This document shows, piece after piece, positions 56,446 through 64,000 of a stretch of 64,000 bases of DNA. Source of the DNA: Thecamonas trahens ATCC 50062 (Eukaryota; Apusozoa; Apusomonadida; Apusomonadidae). The stretch lies in contig NW_013657673.1 in NCBI RefSeq assembly GCF_000142905.1, forward strand, positions 62,510-126,509, written 5' to 3'. The translations under genes were made by a program, and so were the position numbers. Positions within the stretch are counted from its first letter, which is position 1, and each line of letters starts with the position of its first letter. A model generated the notes under the pieces. That model was given only the letters and a program-made list of their open reading frames with translations, searched no databases and had not been told where the DNA came from.

Positions 56446-58386
56446 CTACGATGAGAGGCTGGAAGAGATGGCTACCTCGAGTGCGTCGATGAATGACAGG
56501 ATGCGGGCGGCGTCGGCGTCGGAGACATCCCACTTGTCCCGTCCGCTCGCCTCAAACCACTCGCGAGGACTGGTTGTGGTCTCGCCACTTTGCTCTTGGG
56601 CAATGGCCGCCCAGTCAGCAACCATCTCGGCGAGATCAAGGTCGCTCATGCCTGCGAAACCTGCCGCGCCGTGGAACTCGACATGGTGGCGGTTGCAGGC
56701 CTTGTGATGGGTGATGGCGGCGGCAACAGCAGCGGCAACACCAGCAGGATACTCGAGCGGCTCATCGCGTGCCGCTGCTGCGTACCACGCCGTGAGCCAG
56801 ACGTACGGAGTCCGCTCCGGCTCGTCCCACTTGGAGGCATCGTGCACATCAGCGCGGAGTCTGAGGTCTTCCGCCAGATCTGGGAGAGTTTGGGAGATGA
56901 GATCGAGGTTGCGAGCCACAGCAGCAATGTGGGCAACCGTCCGCTCCTCAAACGCCGCCTCCATCACCGGCGTAGGCGGAGCGCACTCTGGCACCTGGCA
57001 CGGAACGCAAAGCGCGGCCACTTCTTCGTGGCCAGCCGCAGCCGCAGCTTGCCGTGGAGTGAGGCCATCACAGTCGAGCGCATCAAAGTCAACACCCGGA
57101 ACCCCAGCCAGCAGCCGCGCCGCGTCGGCCTGGCCGTACCGGGCTGCCTTGTGCAATGGCGTGTCGCCGTGGATGGTGACCGCATTGAGCGGGACGACGC
57201 CGGCAAGGTCGCCAGTGGTCAACATCTCGAGCACATCCATGACACCCGAAGCCGCAGCCATGTGCAGGATGGTCCAGCCCTCGGCATCGGTAGCCGCCGG
57301 CTCGGCCCCTTCCTGCTCGAGGAGCCACCGCAGCGTCGCTGTCTGCGTCCCGCGGACCGCAAAGTGGATCGGGAGCATGCCGTCCTCGTTGCCGATATGG
57401 AGCGCGCCAGGCGTGACCGCTATCAGCGCGTCAATCGCTGCCCCGGCCTCGGCTGCCATGTGCACCGCGTTGGTCTCGCGTGGGCCGGGAATGAGCACAT
57501 CGACCCCGTCCACCTCAGCCAGGACACGGACGCTGGCCGCGTTCCCAAGGCCAGCCGCGAGAAACATCGCTGTCCGCTGGCTGTTGTCGACGACGTTGAT
57601 CGTTGCCGGCGTCGCGAGCAGTGACACAACCTCAACGAGGTTGTTCGCGGCAGCAAGGTGCAGAGCGGTGATTCCTTTTGCATTGCTTGCTGCGGCATCG
57701 GCACCGGCGGCCAACAGCGCCGGCACCAGCCCGACATGTCCGCGCTCGACCGCCTCAAGGAGCGGCGTCTTGCCGCTCGCCCCGGGCAAGTTGACTGCTT
57801 CGGCCGCTGCGTCCAACAGGACTGATACAGTACGGGGCTCGCCGCGGATGCATGCGTACATCAGCGGAGTGCAGCCCGATGAGTCACACACGGTGGCGGT
57901 GGCGGCGACGATGCCTTCGCTTGCGAGGACGCCGAGGGCCTCGACCGCGCCCTGGGCAGCGGCAGCATGTACCGCCGTCCACCCGGCGTCATCAGCGGCC
58001 TCAGGCTCGGCGCGGTCGGTAGCTAGCAGGGCGACTACTGCACCATCCCTGTTGCGTGCCGCCGCGGCCATCAGCGGTGTCATGCCCTCACGACCGCGGA
58101 CAGCGGGATCGACGCGGGCGTCGGCGAGCAGCGGCCCGTACAGCGCCGGATCGCCGACATCCACCGCCAGCATGAGCGCAGTAAATCCCTTGGGTGTCAC
58201 CACATTTGGATCGAGCTCTTCCAGCGCCAACAAGGCGGCGACAGCACCGGCGTTGCCCGTGACCACTGCCAGGGTCAGCGGTGTCAGGCCGCCGTCCCCA
58301 GCCTCGTTGAGCCCTTCGACGCCACCCGCCACCATCGCCGCAAGAGCTTCGCCGTCGTTAGCCCGAATGGCCTCAAGCAGTGCCAT
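56446..58386 (-). CDS. Ankyrin-repeat protein with C-terminal DUF5662-like domain
   Basis: The 646-aa protein starts MALLEAIRANDGEALA. About fourteen ankyrin repeats fill residues 1-460 (GGLTPLTLAVVTGNAGAVA, GFTALMLAVDVGD, GMTPLMAAAARNRDGAV, GKTPLLEAVERGHVGLV, GITALHLAAANNLVEVV, GDTPLHKAARYGQ). After PVMEAAFEER comes a different helical domain: HDASKWDEPERTPYVWLTAW, AAAITHHKACNRHHVEFH, and MSDLDLAEMVADWAA. This His/Asp pattern (HDxSKF...HHxxNxHHxE...EMxxDW) is that of DUF5662, known mainly from bacteria and phages and suggestive of an HD-like metal site. So the repeats may target a small metal-dependent hydrolase. The assignment comes from motif memory. It is divergent from the kinesin gene. 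Confidence 0.72.
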   Translation of the reverse strand: MALLEAIRANDGEALAAMVAGGVEGLNEAGDGGLTPLTLAVVTGNAGAVAALLALEELDPNVVTPKGFTALMLAVDVGDPALYGPLLADARVDPAVRGREGMTPLMAAAARNRDGAVVALLATDRAEPEAADDAGWTAVHAAAAQGAVEALGVLASEGIVAATATVCDSSGCTPLMYACIRGEPRTVSVLLDAAAEAVNLPGASGKTPLLEAVERGHVGLVPALLAAGADAAASNAKGITALHLAAANNLVEVVSLLATPATINVVDNSQRTAMFLAAGLGNAASVRVLAEVDGVDVLIPGPRETNAVHMAAEAGAAIDALIAVTPGALHIGNEDGMLPIHFAVRGTQTATLRWLLEQEGAEPAATDAEGWTILHMAAASGVMDVLEMLTTGDLAGVVPLNAVTIHGDTPLHKAARYGQADAARLLAGVPGVDFDALDCDGLTPRQAAAAAGHEEVAALCVPCQVPECAPPTPVMEAAFEERTVAHIAAVARNLDLISQTLPDLAEDLRLRADVHDASKWDEPERTPYVWLTAWYAAAARDEPLEYPAGVAAAVAAAITHHKACNRHHVEFHGAAGFAGMSDLDLAEMVADWAAIAQEQSGETTTSPREWFEASGRDKWDVSDADAARILSFIDALEVAISSSLSS

Positions 58387-58653
58387 ACCCCCTCACTAGT
58401 CACTCGTCGACCTGTATGTGAGCCAAGTGTGGGCGAGGACTCTCCCCGCTGTCCGCACTGCCAGCCATCTCTATGTCTGCCTCGCGTGACAGCGATAGCC
58501 CCCCAAAGGGCAAAGAACGATGGAAGGAGAGCATTCCTTCCATTCCTTCTCACCACCCTTCCCCATTCCCTCCCACCTCCCCAGCACACCACTCCTCCCC
58601 TCCCCCCCCCCCCCCCTCCCCTCCCCCTCCTCCTCCTCCCCATCCACCTGATC
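58387..58653. promoter_or_regulatory. Divergent promoter region
   Basis: These 267 bp must carry the promoters of the ankyrin gene (minus) and the kinesin gene (plus). The kinesin side is C- and CT-rich (C run 58601-58615), as for other leaders in this window. No other signal is recognised. Confidence 0.4.
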
Positions 58654-60807
58654 ATGGCCGATGATACACACCGCCCACTCTCGTCGTCGTCGTCGTCGTC
58701 GTCGTCATCGTCGTCAGTGCTTTCGCCCTCGTCGTCGAGGCCCATGACGCCGCAGTCGAGGCCGATCTCGCCGCCGTCGAGGCCGATCTCGCCCAATGGC
58801 GATGCGCAGGACGGAATCAGGGTGCTGTGCCGGATTCGTCCGATGAACGATGACGAGCTGGCTATGGGTGCAGACGAGGCCATCGAGGTGAGCGGGAACA
58901 CCGTGGCGCTGACGGTCACATCGTACACGGCCGACGAGACCGGGACGCTGCGGCGAAGCAGGGATCTTCGGCGCGATGGGCGAACGTATCCGTTCAAGTT
59001 CCACCACGTCTTCCGGCCGACCGCCACCCAGCACGATGTGTATGCGCTTGCTGGCGAGCCGCTCATTGACGACGTGCTGGAGGGCATCAATGGCGCCATC
59101 ATCGCGTACGGACAGACCGGCTCAGGCAAGACCCACACCATGTTTGGGCCCGATGGCGACGATCCGCGGGCGGCCTACGAGTCGCTTGATGAGTACCACA
59201 AGGGCATTGTGCCGCGGTTGATGGCGGATCTCTTCCGCAGAGTCGACCTCGCCAGCGACAGCTATTCCTTTGACGTCACAGCATCATACATCGAGATCTA
59301 CATGGAGGCGCTCTGCGACCTCCTCCATCCGGACACCGACGGCAAGCCGTGGGAGGGCGCGGCGAGCCGGCCGAAGCTCGAGATCCGGCAGACATCCGAG
59401 AACGCGATCTGGATCAAGGGCGTAACCCAGGTCGAGGTTCGCTCTGCCGCCGATGTCTTTGCCCTTCTCCGAGACGGCAATCGGAACCGGCATGTTGCGG
59501 CAACCAAGATGAATCGCACTTCGTCGCGCTCGCACGCCGTCTTTGTTCTCACCGTCCACAAATCTGAGGCTGTCTCGGGCGAGCACACCATGGCTCAGCT
59601 TTATCTTGTCGATCTGGCCGGCTCGGAAAAGGTCTCCAAGGCCAAGACCGACGGCATGCGGCTGCAGGAGGCCAAGCGGATCAACTTTTCACTCCACACC
59701 CTGGGCCGCGTCATCGATGCCCTCACCACCCACGCCCGCTCCAAGCGCTCGTCTCGATCCACCCGATCCTCGCGCCACATCCCGTATCGCGACTCGCAGC
59801 TCACGCGGCTTCTCTCAAATTGCTTTGGCGGCAACGCGCGAACAAGCCTCATCGTCAACGTCTCGCCGTCGGATTGGAACTCGGTTGAGTCACTCTCCAC
59901 CCTCATGTTTGGTGCCCGGTCGTCGCTCATCAGCAACGCGCCAACCGCAAACAGATATCACACCGTCGAGGAGTTGTCTGCCCAGCTCAAGGCCGCCAAG
60001 ACACTCATCGCAACGCTCACTGCCGAGAACGCGGCCCTCCACCATGCACTCGCCTCCACTTCGCTCGCCCCGCGACCCCTCACTGAAGCCATCGAGCCCG
60101 CCCGGCACCACGCCTGCCCGCCCGTCAACTCGCCAGTCGCCAGCCCATCGTCGTCAGTTCCCAGTCATCACGTAGCGGTAGTCGTCGCCGGCTCGCGGCA
60201 GCTCTACTTTTCGCCAGAGCAGCGCCGGCGACAGGAGTTCTTTACCTTTCTCTGCCCGCTCACCAACCAGGTCATGACCGATCCGGTTGTCGCCGCCGAT
60301 GGCATCTCGTACGACCGGCTCGCGCTCGGACGCTGGCTCGAGAGCCATACCACGTCGCCGGCCACCGGAAACGAGCTGCTGCACACCCACATGCTGCCCA
60401 ACTCCACGCTCGCCCGACTTATCAAACTCCGGTACCCGGGCACACTCGCCCCGGCCATCGACGCCATCAACTGGCTACCGGCCGAGCTCATCGATGCCAT
60501 CATGCGCTTTCTCGACCCGGCCTCACTCTGCGCCGCCGCCCGAGTCTCCCGCCGATGGTACCACATTTCATCGGCGCATCCAGTCTGGCGCGCACTCCTC
60601 GCGGCTGACCACGGCATCACCCGCGACGCCGAATACGTCTACCGCACCCGAGCCGGAGCCGCGGTCGCGCCGCGGTCACCGCCGCCGGCCGCCGGCATGC
60701 TCGCCAAGTGGCTGTACCACGACGCGCACGTCGACGCGCTCATCGCCGCCGGCCGGCGCGACCCGAGCACCCGCGCCCGCAACTGCGGTATCATGCTCCG
60801 CCGCTGA
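58654..60807 (+). CDS. Kinesin motor fused to U-box and F-box domains
   Basis: A 717-aa protein starting MADDTHRPLSSSS. After a Ser/Pro tail (1-45) comes a full kinesin motor (about 50-430). Seen are GIRVLCRIRPMNDDE, the P-loop GQTGSGKTHT (153-162), switch I NRTSSRSHAVF (287 on), switch II DLAGSEKV (320 on), the HIPYRDSQLTRLL loop and a motor end near STLMFGARSS. A short helix follows (VEELSAQLKAAKTLIATL), too short for a long stalk. At about 527-595 sits a U-box (FFTFLCPLTNQVMTDPVV, YDRLALGRWLE, LLHTHMLPNSTLARLI). At 605-650 is an F-box (WLPAELIDAIMRFLDPA, ARVSRRWYHIS, PVWRALLAADHG). U-boxes recruit E2 enzymes and F-boxes bind SKP1, so a motor carrying ubiquitin-ligase parts along microtubules is inferred. 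The stop is 7 bp from the converging phosphatase stop. Confidence 0.9.
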   Translation: MADDTHRPLSSSSSSSSSSSSVLSPSSSRPMTPQSRPISPPSRPISPNGDAQDGIRVLCRIRPMNDDELAMGADEAIEVSGNTVALTVTSYTADETGTLRRSRDLRRDGRTYPFKFHHVFRPTATQHDVYALAGEPLIDDVLEGINGAIIAYGQTGSGKTHTMFGPDGDDPRAAYESLDEYHKGIVPRLMADLFRRVDLASDSYSFDVTASYIEIYMEALCDLLHPDTDGKPWEGAASRPKLEIRQTSENAIWIKGVTQVEVRSAADVFALLRDGNRNRHVAATKMNRTSSRSHAVFVLTVHKSEAVSGEHTMAQLYLVDLAGSEKVSKAKTDGMRLQEAKRINFSLHTLGRVIDALTTHARSKRSSRSTRSSRHIPYRDSQLTRLLSNCFGGNARTSLIVNVSPSDWNSVESLSTLMFGARSSLISNAPTANRYHTVEELSAQLKAAKTLIATLTAENAALHHALASTSLAPRPLTEAIEPARHHACPPVNSPVASPSSSVPSHHVAVVVAGSRQLYFSPEQRRRQEFFTFLCPLTNQVMTDPVVAADGISYDRLALGRWLESHTTSPATGNELLHTHMLPNSTLARLIKLRYPGTLAPAIDAINWLPAELIDAIMRFLDPASLCAAARVSRRWYHISSAHPVWRALLAADHGITRDAEYVYRTRAGAAVAPRSPPPAAGMLAKWLYHDAHVDALIAAGRRDPSTRARNCGIMLRR

Positions 60808-60814
60808 ACTTCGC

Positions 60815-61744
60815 TCATTCACCGAGCAGCTCCACCAGCTGGCGCGCAAAGCCCGGATTCGGACGCGCAATCGGACGCGCTGCGCGCACCCGCGCAAGCG
60901 CTTTCGCGTATCCGCTCTCCATCTTGGACCGAACCAGAAACGCAATGAGGACCGACGACGAGCGCGAGATGCCCTGCGCGCAGTGGACGAGTGCTGGCTG
61001 GTCAGGCGAGGCTCGGGCCAGAAACTCGCATGCGGCGTCAAGTGCACCACCGGCATCCAGATCCTGGCCAACCTCGTCATCCAGCGGGAGGTGAAGGACT
61101 GTGATGCCCACAGCCGCAAGCGCAGCTACTGGCTTGCACTCCCGCGCAACGTTCAGAACAAACTTGATTCCGCACGCCTCGAGAATTTCCACTCGCGACG
61201 CGACGTACTGCGACGAGAGGAAGAGACCAGGCGCAACGTGTGACGGGAAGGCCGGCATGACGGCCGCCACCGGCGACAACGCCGCCATAAACGGATACGT
61301 CTCCAGCAGCTCAGCGGCAGCAGCGACGACTAACTTGGTCACGCTCTCGCGCAGCGCCCACTCGCGCCCGATGTACTCAGCAGCAGCGCCGGCCCATCGC
61401 ACCGCCTCGTCGTCCTCGTCTGCTCCTGCCAGGGCTTCCGCCACTGCCAGAGCCTCGGCCGCCACCCCATCTAGCCGCGCCTCAAGCCCGGTCCGATCCC
61501 CGCCGCAGAGGACGACAACAAGGCCAGGCAGATCGGGCGTCGACGGTGGATACCACTCGGGATCATTCGCCCGGAGCTTGGCCGGCGGGAGCCACTCGGT
61601 GAAGACCACCCTCTCGGGCTCCTGCATCCACGCCTCGAACGAGTCCACTACCCGGGCGTCGACCACTAGCGCTCCGTTGTTGAGTGCGTTGTAGACCTCG
61701 CGCGGAGAGGTAACGGCAGGCACAGTCTCGTTTCCACTCGCCAT
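60815..61744 (-). CDS. Dual-specificity phosphatase with rhodanese-like N-terminal domain
   Basis: From ATG 61744 (MASGNETVPAV) the product has 309 aa. Residues about 12-75 look like a rhodanese module (VTSPREVYNALNNGALVVDA, then FEAWMQEPERVVF), with VVVLCGGDR where the rhodanese loop would be. The active Cys is conceivable in that loop, as in catalytic rhodaneses, or the domain may only bind MAPKs, as in MKPs. The DSP domain (about 165-309) has FPSHVAPGLFLSSQYVAS, the probable general acid in LPLDDEVGQDL, and the signature HCAQGISRSSS (Cys255, Arg261), intact for catalysis. The arrangement rhodanese-DSP is that of MAP-kinase phosphatases. The open frame upstream of ATG 61744 looks non-coding. 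Confidence 0.82.
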   Translation of the reverse strand: MASGNETVPAVTSPREVYNALNNGALVVDARVVDSFEAWMQEPERVVFTEWLPPAKLRANDPEWYPPSTPDLPGLVVVLCGGDRTGLEARLDGVAAEALAVAEALAGADEDDEAVRWAGAAAEYIGREWALRESVTKLVVAAAAELLETYPFMAALSPVAAVMPAFPSHVAPGLFLSSQYVASRVEILEACGIKFVLNVARECKPVAALAAVGITVLHLPLDDEVGQDLDAGGALDAACEFLARASPDQPALVHCAQGISRSSSVLIAFLVRSKMESGYAKALARVRAARPIARPNPGFARQLVELLGE

Positions 61745-62041
61745 CTCGACCGCCCAGTTGACCAAGCGGCGTGTGTCGCTCGTCGTGCCCGTCGGCCATG
61801 AGGTCAGCCAGCCAGCTGCACGTCGGCAAGTCAGAGTCGCACTAACAGTGGCGCCATCGTCCACATTGGCTGACGAGTCGCAGCAGGTCAAAACCGCGAC
61901 CTCTTTTTGCGTACCACCATTGAATCGGGTCTTCCGCTGCCTGCCATCCCATGACTGGTGGACAGCACGACAACCAAGCCACCTCCCTCCAGGGCACGTA
62001 CATCAGGCGAAACGTCTTTGTAGAAGTGATTTTGTATGGCC

Positions 62042-64000
62042 ATGGATATGTCGTCTGAGTCGACCATCGACTCGTATACCTATTCATTTGAAGAGTACTC
62101 GGCAGAGGTCGCGCTTGATGCCGTCAACAGTGGCACCGCGGCTTCTGGCAGAGGTGCCAGTCACGGCAGCCATCCGCATCGGCGGAAGGCCTCCCACGCG
62201 CACATCGGCTCGCAGAGCACTGTCTCACATGGCCTCAAGGTGGATGTGGCTGGAACCAAGGGCTCGCATCCCGAGCGGGCATTGGACTCGCCAGCCGAGT
62301 CGCCGTGGTGGCGGAGAGCCGGGGCCAAGTCGACCGGGGCCTTTGTGCCTGAGCCTGCGGCCAAGCCGGACATCCCGTCGCTGCCGATGGTCGAGGCCGG
62401 AGCCGGTGCGGGTGAGAACAACCTGACATGGCGCAATGTCCAATACTCGGTCGTCTCCAACGAGAACGGTGAGCAGCTGCCGATCTTGCACGGGCTGTCC
62501 GGGACGGTGGCGGCTGGACAGACGCTGGCCATCCTCGGCCCGTCGGGCTCGGGCAAGACCTCGCTGCTCAACATCCTTGGCGGGCGCGTGACCGAGAACG
62601 TGATCGGAGACGTGGCGCTCTCGGGCACACCGGTGACCAAGGTCTCCCGGCGCAAGGTTGGGTACGTCCTGCAGGAGGACTACCTGTTCTCGGAGCTGAG
62701 CGTGAGCGAGACACTCGAGTTTGCGGCCGCGCTTTCGCTCCCGGGCTCCCTCACCGACGCGGAGCGGAGCGCGCGGGTGGAGGCGCTGGTGGCAGACTTG
62801 CGGCTCTCGGCCTGCATCAACACCCGCATCGGCTCCCAGTTCAAGAAGGGCGTGTCTGGCGGCGAGAAGAAGCGGACCAACATTGCGGTCGAACTGCTGA
62901 ACAACCCGGCCGTGCTTCTTCTCGACGAGCCGACGTCGGGCCTCGACGCGGCGACAGCGCTTCTACTCATCAAGCTGCTGCAGCGGCTGGCGGTCTCGCG
63001 CTCGCAGGCCGTCATCACCACCATCCACCAGCCGTCGTCGCAGATCTGGGCGCTCTTCGACTATGTACTTGTGCTTGACAAGGGGCACACGGCATACTTT
63101 GGCCCGGCGGCCGACATGATCGACACCTTTTCCACCATCGGCATCACCTTTCCGCACCACTATAACCCGGCCGATTTTGTGCTCGAGGTTGTCTCGCACG
63201 CCACCGACGAGGCGAGGACCAAGGTTCGTGCGCTCGGCCAGTCGTGCATTCCGCACGCCAGCATTGACATGCGGCTCGCTGCCATCGACACTGGTAGGTC
63301 GGGCTCGTCGTCGCCGCGCAACCGCTCGAGCAGCGACCAGTACGAGGCATCGTGGCTGCGGCAGATGTGGCTCCTCGCCAAGCGGGCGTTCAAGCAGAAC
63401 CGCGGCGACGTGCTCTCGCCGGTCAACTTTGGCCAGATCCTGACCCTCGCTGTTGTCTCGGCAGTCATCTGGTGGCAGATCGACGACACCGATGCCACCA
63501 TTCACGACCGAGTCGGCCTTCTCTTCTTTGCTACCATCTTCTGGGGCTTCTTCCCGCTCTTTCACTCGATGACCACCTTTACCATCGAGCGCGGCATCGT
63601 CAAGAAGGAGCGCGACGCCGGCATGTACTCGTGCTCGGCGTACTTTGTGGGCAAGACGCTCGCCGAGACGCCGATCCAGCTCCTGCTGCCGGCCATGTGG
63701 ATCACCGTCGTCTTCCCGTCGGCTGGCCTCTCGTCCGAGTTCTCGGCCTACCTTGTCTCGCTCCTTCTTCTTCTTCTCCACGTCGTCGCCGGGCAGTCTG
63801 TCGGCCTCATTGTTGGCACTATCTTTGTCAACGTGACCAAGGCCATGACCGTCGCCGGCACTGCGCTCCTCACTCTCATGCTCATCTCCGGCTTTTACGT
63901 CAAGACCGACAACCTTCCGTGGGATTGGCTCCGTGGCCTCCAGTACCTCTCCATCCTCAAGTATCACTGGGAGGCACAGGTTGTCAACGCCATTGCCGGC
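62042..64000 (+). CDS. ABCG (WHITE-type) half-transporter, 3' end outside the window
   Basis: The start is ATG 62042 (MDMSSESTIDS) and the frame is open to the last base, so at least 653 codons are present. A 120-residue polar N-tail leads to the ABC domain: NLTWRNVQYSVV, Walker A GPSGSGKTS (Lys172), Q-loop YVLQEDYLF, signature VSGGEKKR, Walker B VLLLDEPTSGLD and H-loop TTIHQPSSQ. The order ABC domain then membrane domain is the reverse-type layout of ABCG. Membrane helices follow (LTLAVVSAVIWWQ, GLLFFATIFWGFFPLF, LLLLLLHVVAGQSVGLIVG, ALLTLMLISGFYV). The motif RERDAGMYS, here KERDAGMYS, is conserved in the subfamily. Probably exports lipids or xenobiotics as a dimer. The EXXE-type loop and last helices lie beyond 64000. 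Confidence 0.92.
   Translation, partial: MDMSSESTIDSYTYSFEEYSAEVALDAVNSGTAASGRGASHGSHPHRRKASHAHIGSQSTVSHGLKVDVAGTKGSHPERALDSPAESPWWRRAGAKSTGAFVPEPAAKPDIPSLPMVEAGAGAGENNLTWRNVQYSVVSNENGEQLPILHGLSGTVAAGQTLAILGPSGSGKTSLLNILGGRVTENVIGDVALSGTPVTKVSRRKVGYVLQEDYLFSELSVSETLEFAAALSLPGSLTDAERSARVEALVADLRLSACINTRIGSQFKKGVSGGEKKRTNIAVELLNNPAVLLLDEPTSGLDAATALLLIKLLQRLAVSRSQAVITTIHQPSSQIWALFDYVLVLDKGHTAYFGPAADMIDTFSTIGITFPHHYNPADFVLEVVSHATDEARTKVRALGQSCIPHASIDMRLAAIDTGRSGSSSPRNRSSSDQYEASWLRQMWLLAKRAFKQNRGDVLSPVNFGQILTLAVVSAVIWWQIDDTDATIHDRVGLLFFATIFWGFFPLFHSMTTFTIERGIVKKERDAGMYSCSAYFVGKTLAETPIQLLLPAMWITVVFPSAGLSSEFSAYLVSLLLLLLHVVAGQSVGLIVGTIFVNVTKAMTVAGTALLTLMLISGFYVKTDNLPWDWLRGLQYLSILKYHWEAQVVNAIAG

Noticed and set aside
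1-64000. CRISPR array, bacterial operon, tRNA or rRNA genes
   Set aside because: The tandem repeats lack spacer structure, the genes are eukaryotic with introns, and no cloverleaf or rRNA signature was recognised by eye; a covariance-model scan would be needed to exclude a tRNA.

Overview
The window is 64 kb of GC-rich nuclear DNA from a free-living, flagellated, heterotrophic protist. Eukaryotic origin is shown by spliceosomal introns and by genes such as NOP58, TSG101, VPS34, CEP164, kinesin and SAMHD1. A plant/fungal/protist-type sterol C24-methyltransferase argues against an animal. CEP164 and an SFI1-like protein imply centrioles and flagella. The G/C-ending codons, LRR and ankyrin proteins and an FG-GAP relic would fit an apusomonad such as Thecamonas; that name is an inference, not tested here.

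The genome is compact. I support 33 protein genes, one decayed FG-GAP gene and one decayed piggyBac-type transposase; no RNA gene was recognised. Gene ends can be 5-15 bp apart. Twelve introns were modelled by matching phase and protein family. All lie in the 5' part of their gene, eight of twelve have the donor GTACGT or GTACGC, and most are full of simple repeats and C or G runs. A 100-N assembly gap sits inside the CEP164 intron.

Layout. 0.6-7.5 kb: sterol methyltransferase, ROK sugar kinase, intracellular LRR protein, OTU protease, then a 44-bp minisatellite. 7.5-15.3 kb: TSG101, PI synthase, two coiled-coil or unknown proteins, AN1-PITH protein. 15.3-20.4 kb: FG-GAP relic, SFI1-like protein, piggyBac relic, low-complexity protein. 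20.9-30.1 kb: ER-type LRR protein ending in HDEL, NDUFA11-like complex I subunit, a 320-aa protein, a mitochondrial-type protein, a conserved beta-propeller-like protein, a pseudokinase-like protein. 30.5-44.2 kb: SAMHD1, PH-domain protein, VPS34, AAAP transporter, membrane protein, membrane RING-H2 protein. 44.2-54.1 kb: CEP164, NOP58, FG-repeat protein, secreted GH20 hexosaminidase. 54.1-64 kb: 16-bp minisatellite, coiled-coil protein, ankyrin-DUF5662-like protein, a kinesin fused to a U-box and an F-box, rhodanese-DUSP, and an ABCG half-transporter cut by the window end.

Themes: endolysosomal membrane traffic and lipids (PI synthase, VPS34, TSG101, AAAP transporter, hexosaminidase, sterol methyltransferase), ubiquitin (OTU, RING-H2, U-box/F-box kinesin) and the centriole/cytoskeleton (CEP164, SFI1-like, kinesin). 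The most unusual object is the kinesin motor joined to a U-box and an F-box (58654-60807). Six single-base frame breaks in four otherwise intact genes all have the sign of one missing base; five fall in short homopolymers, so they look like consensus errors rather than decay.
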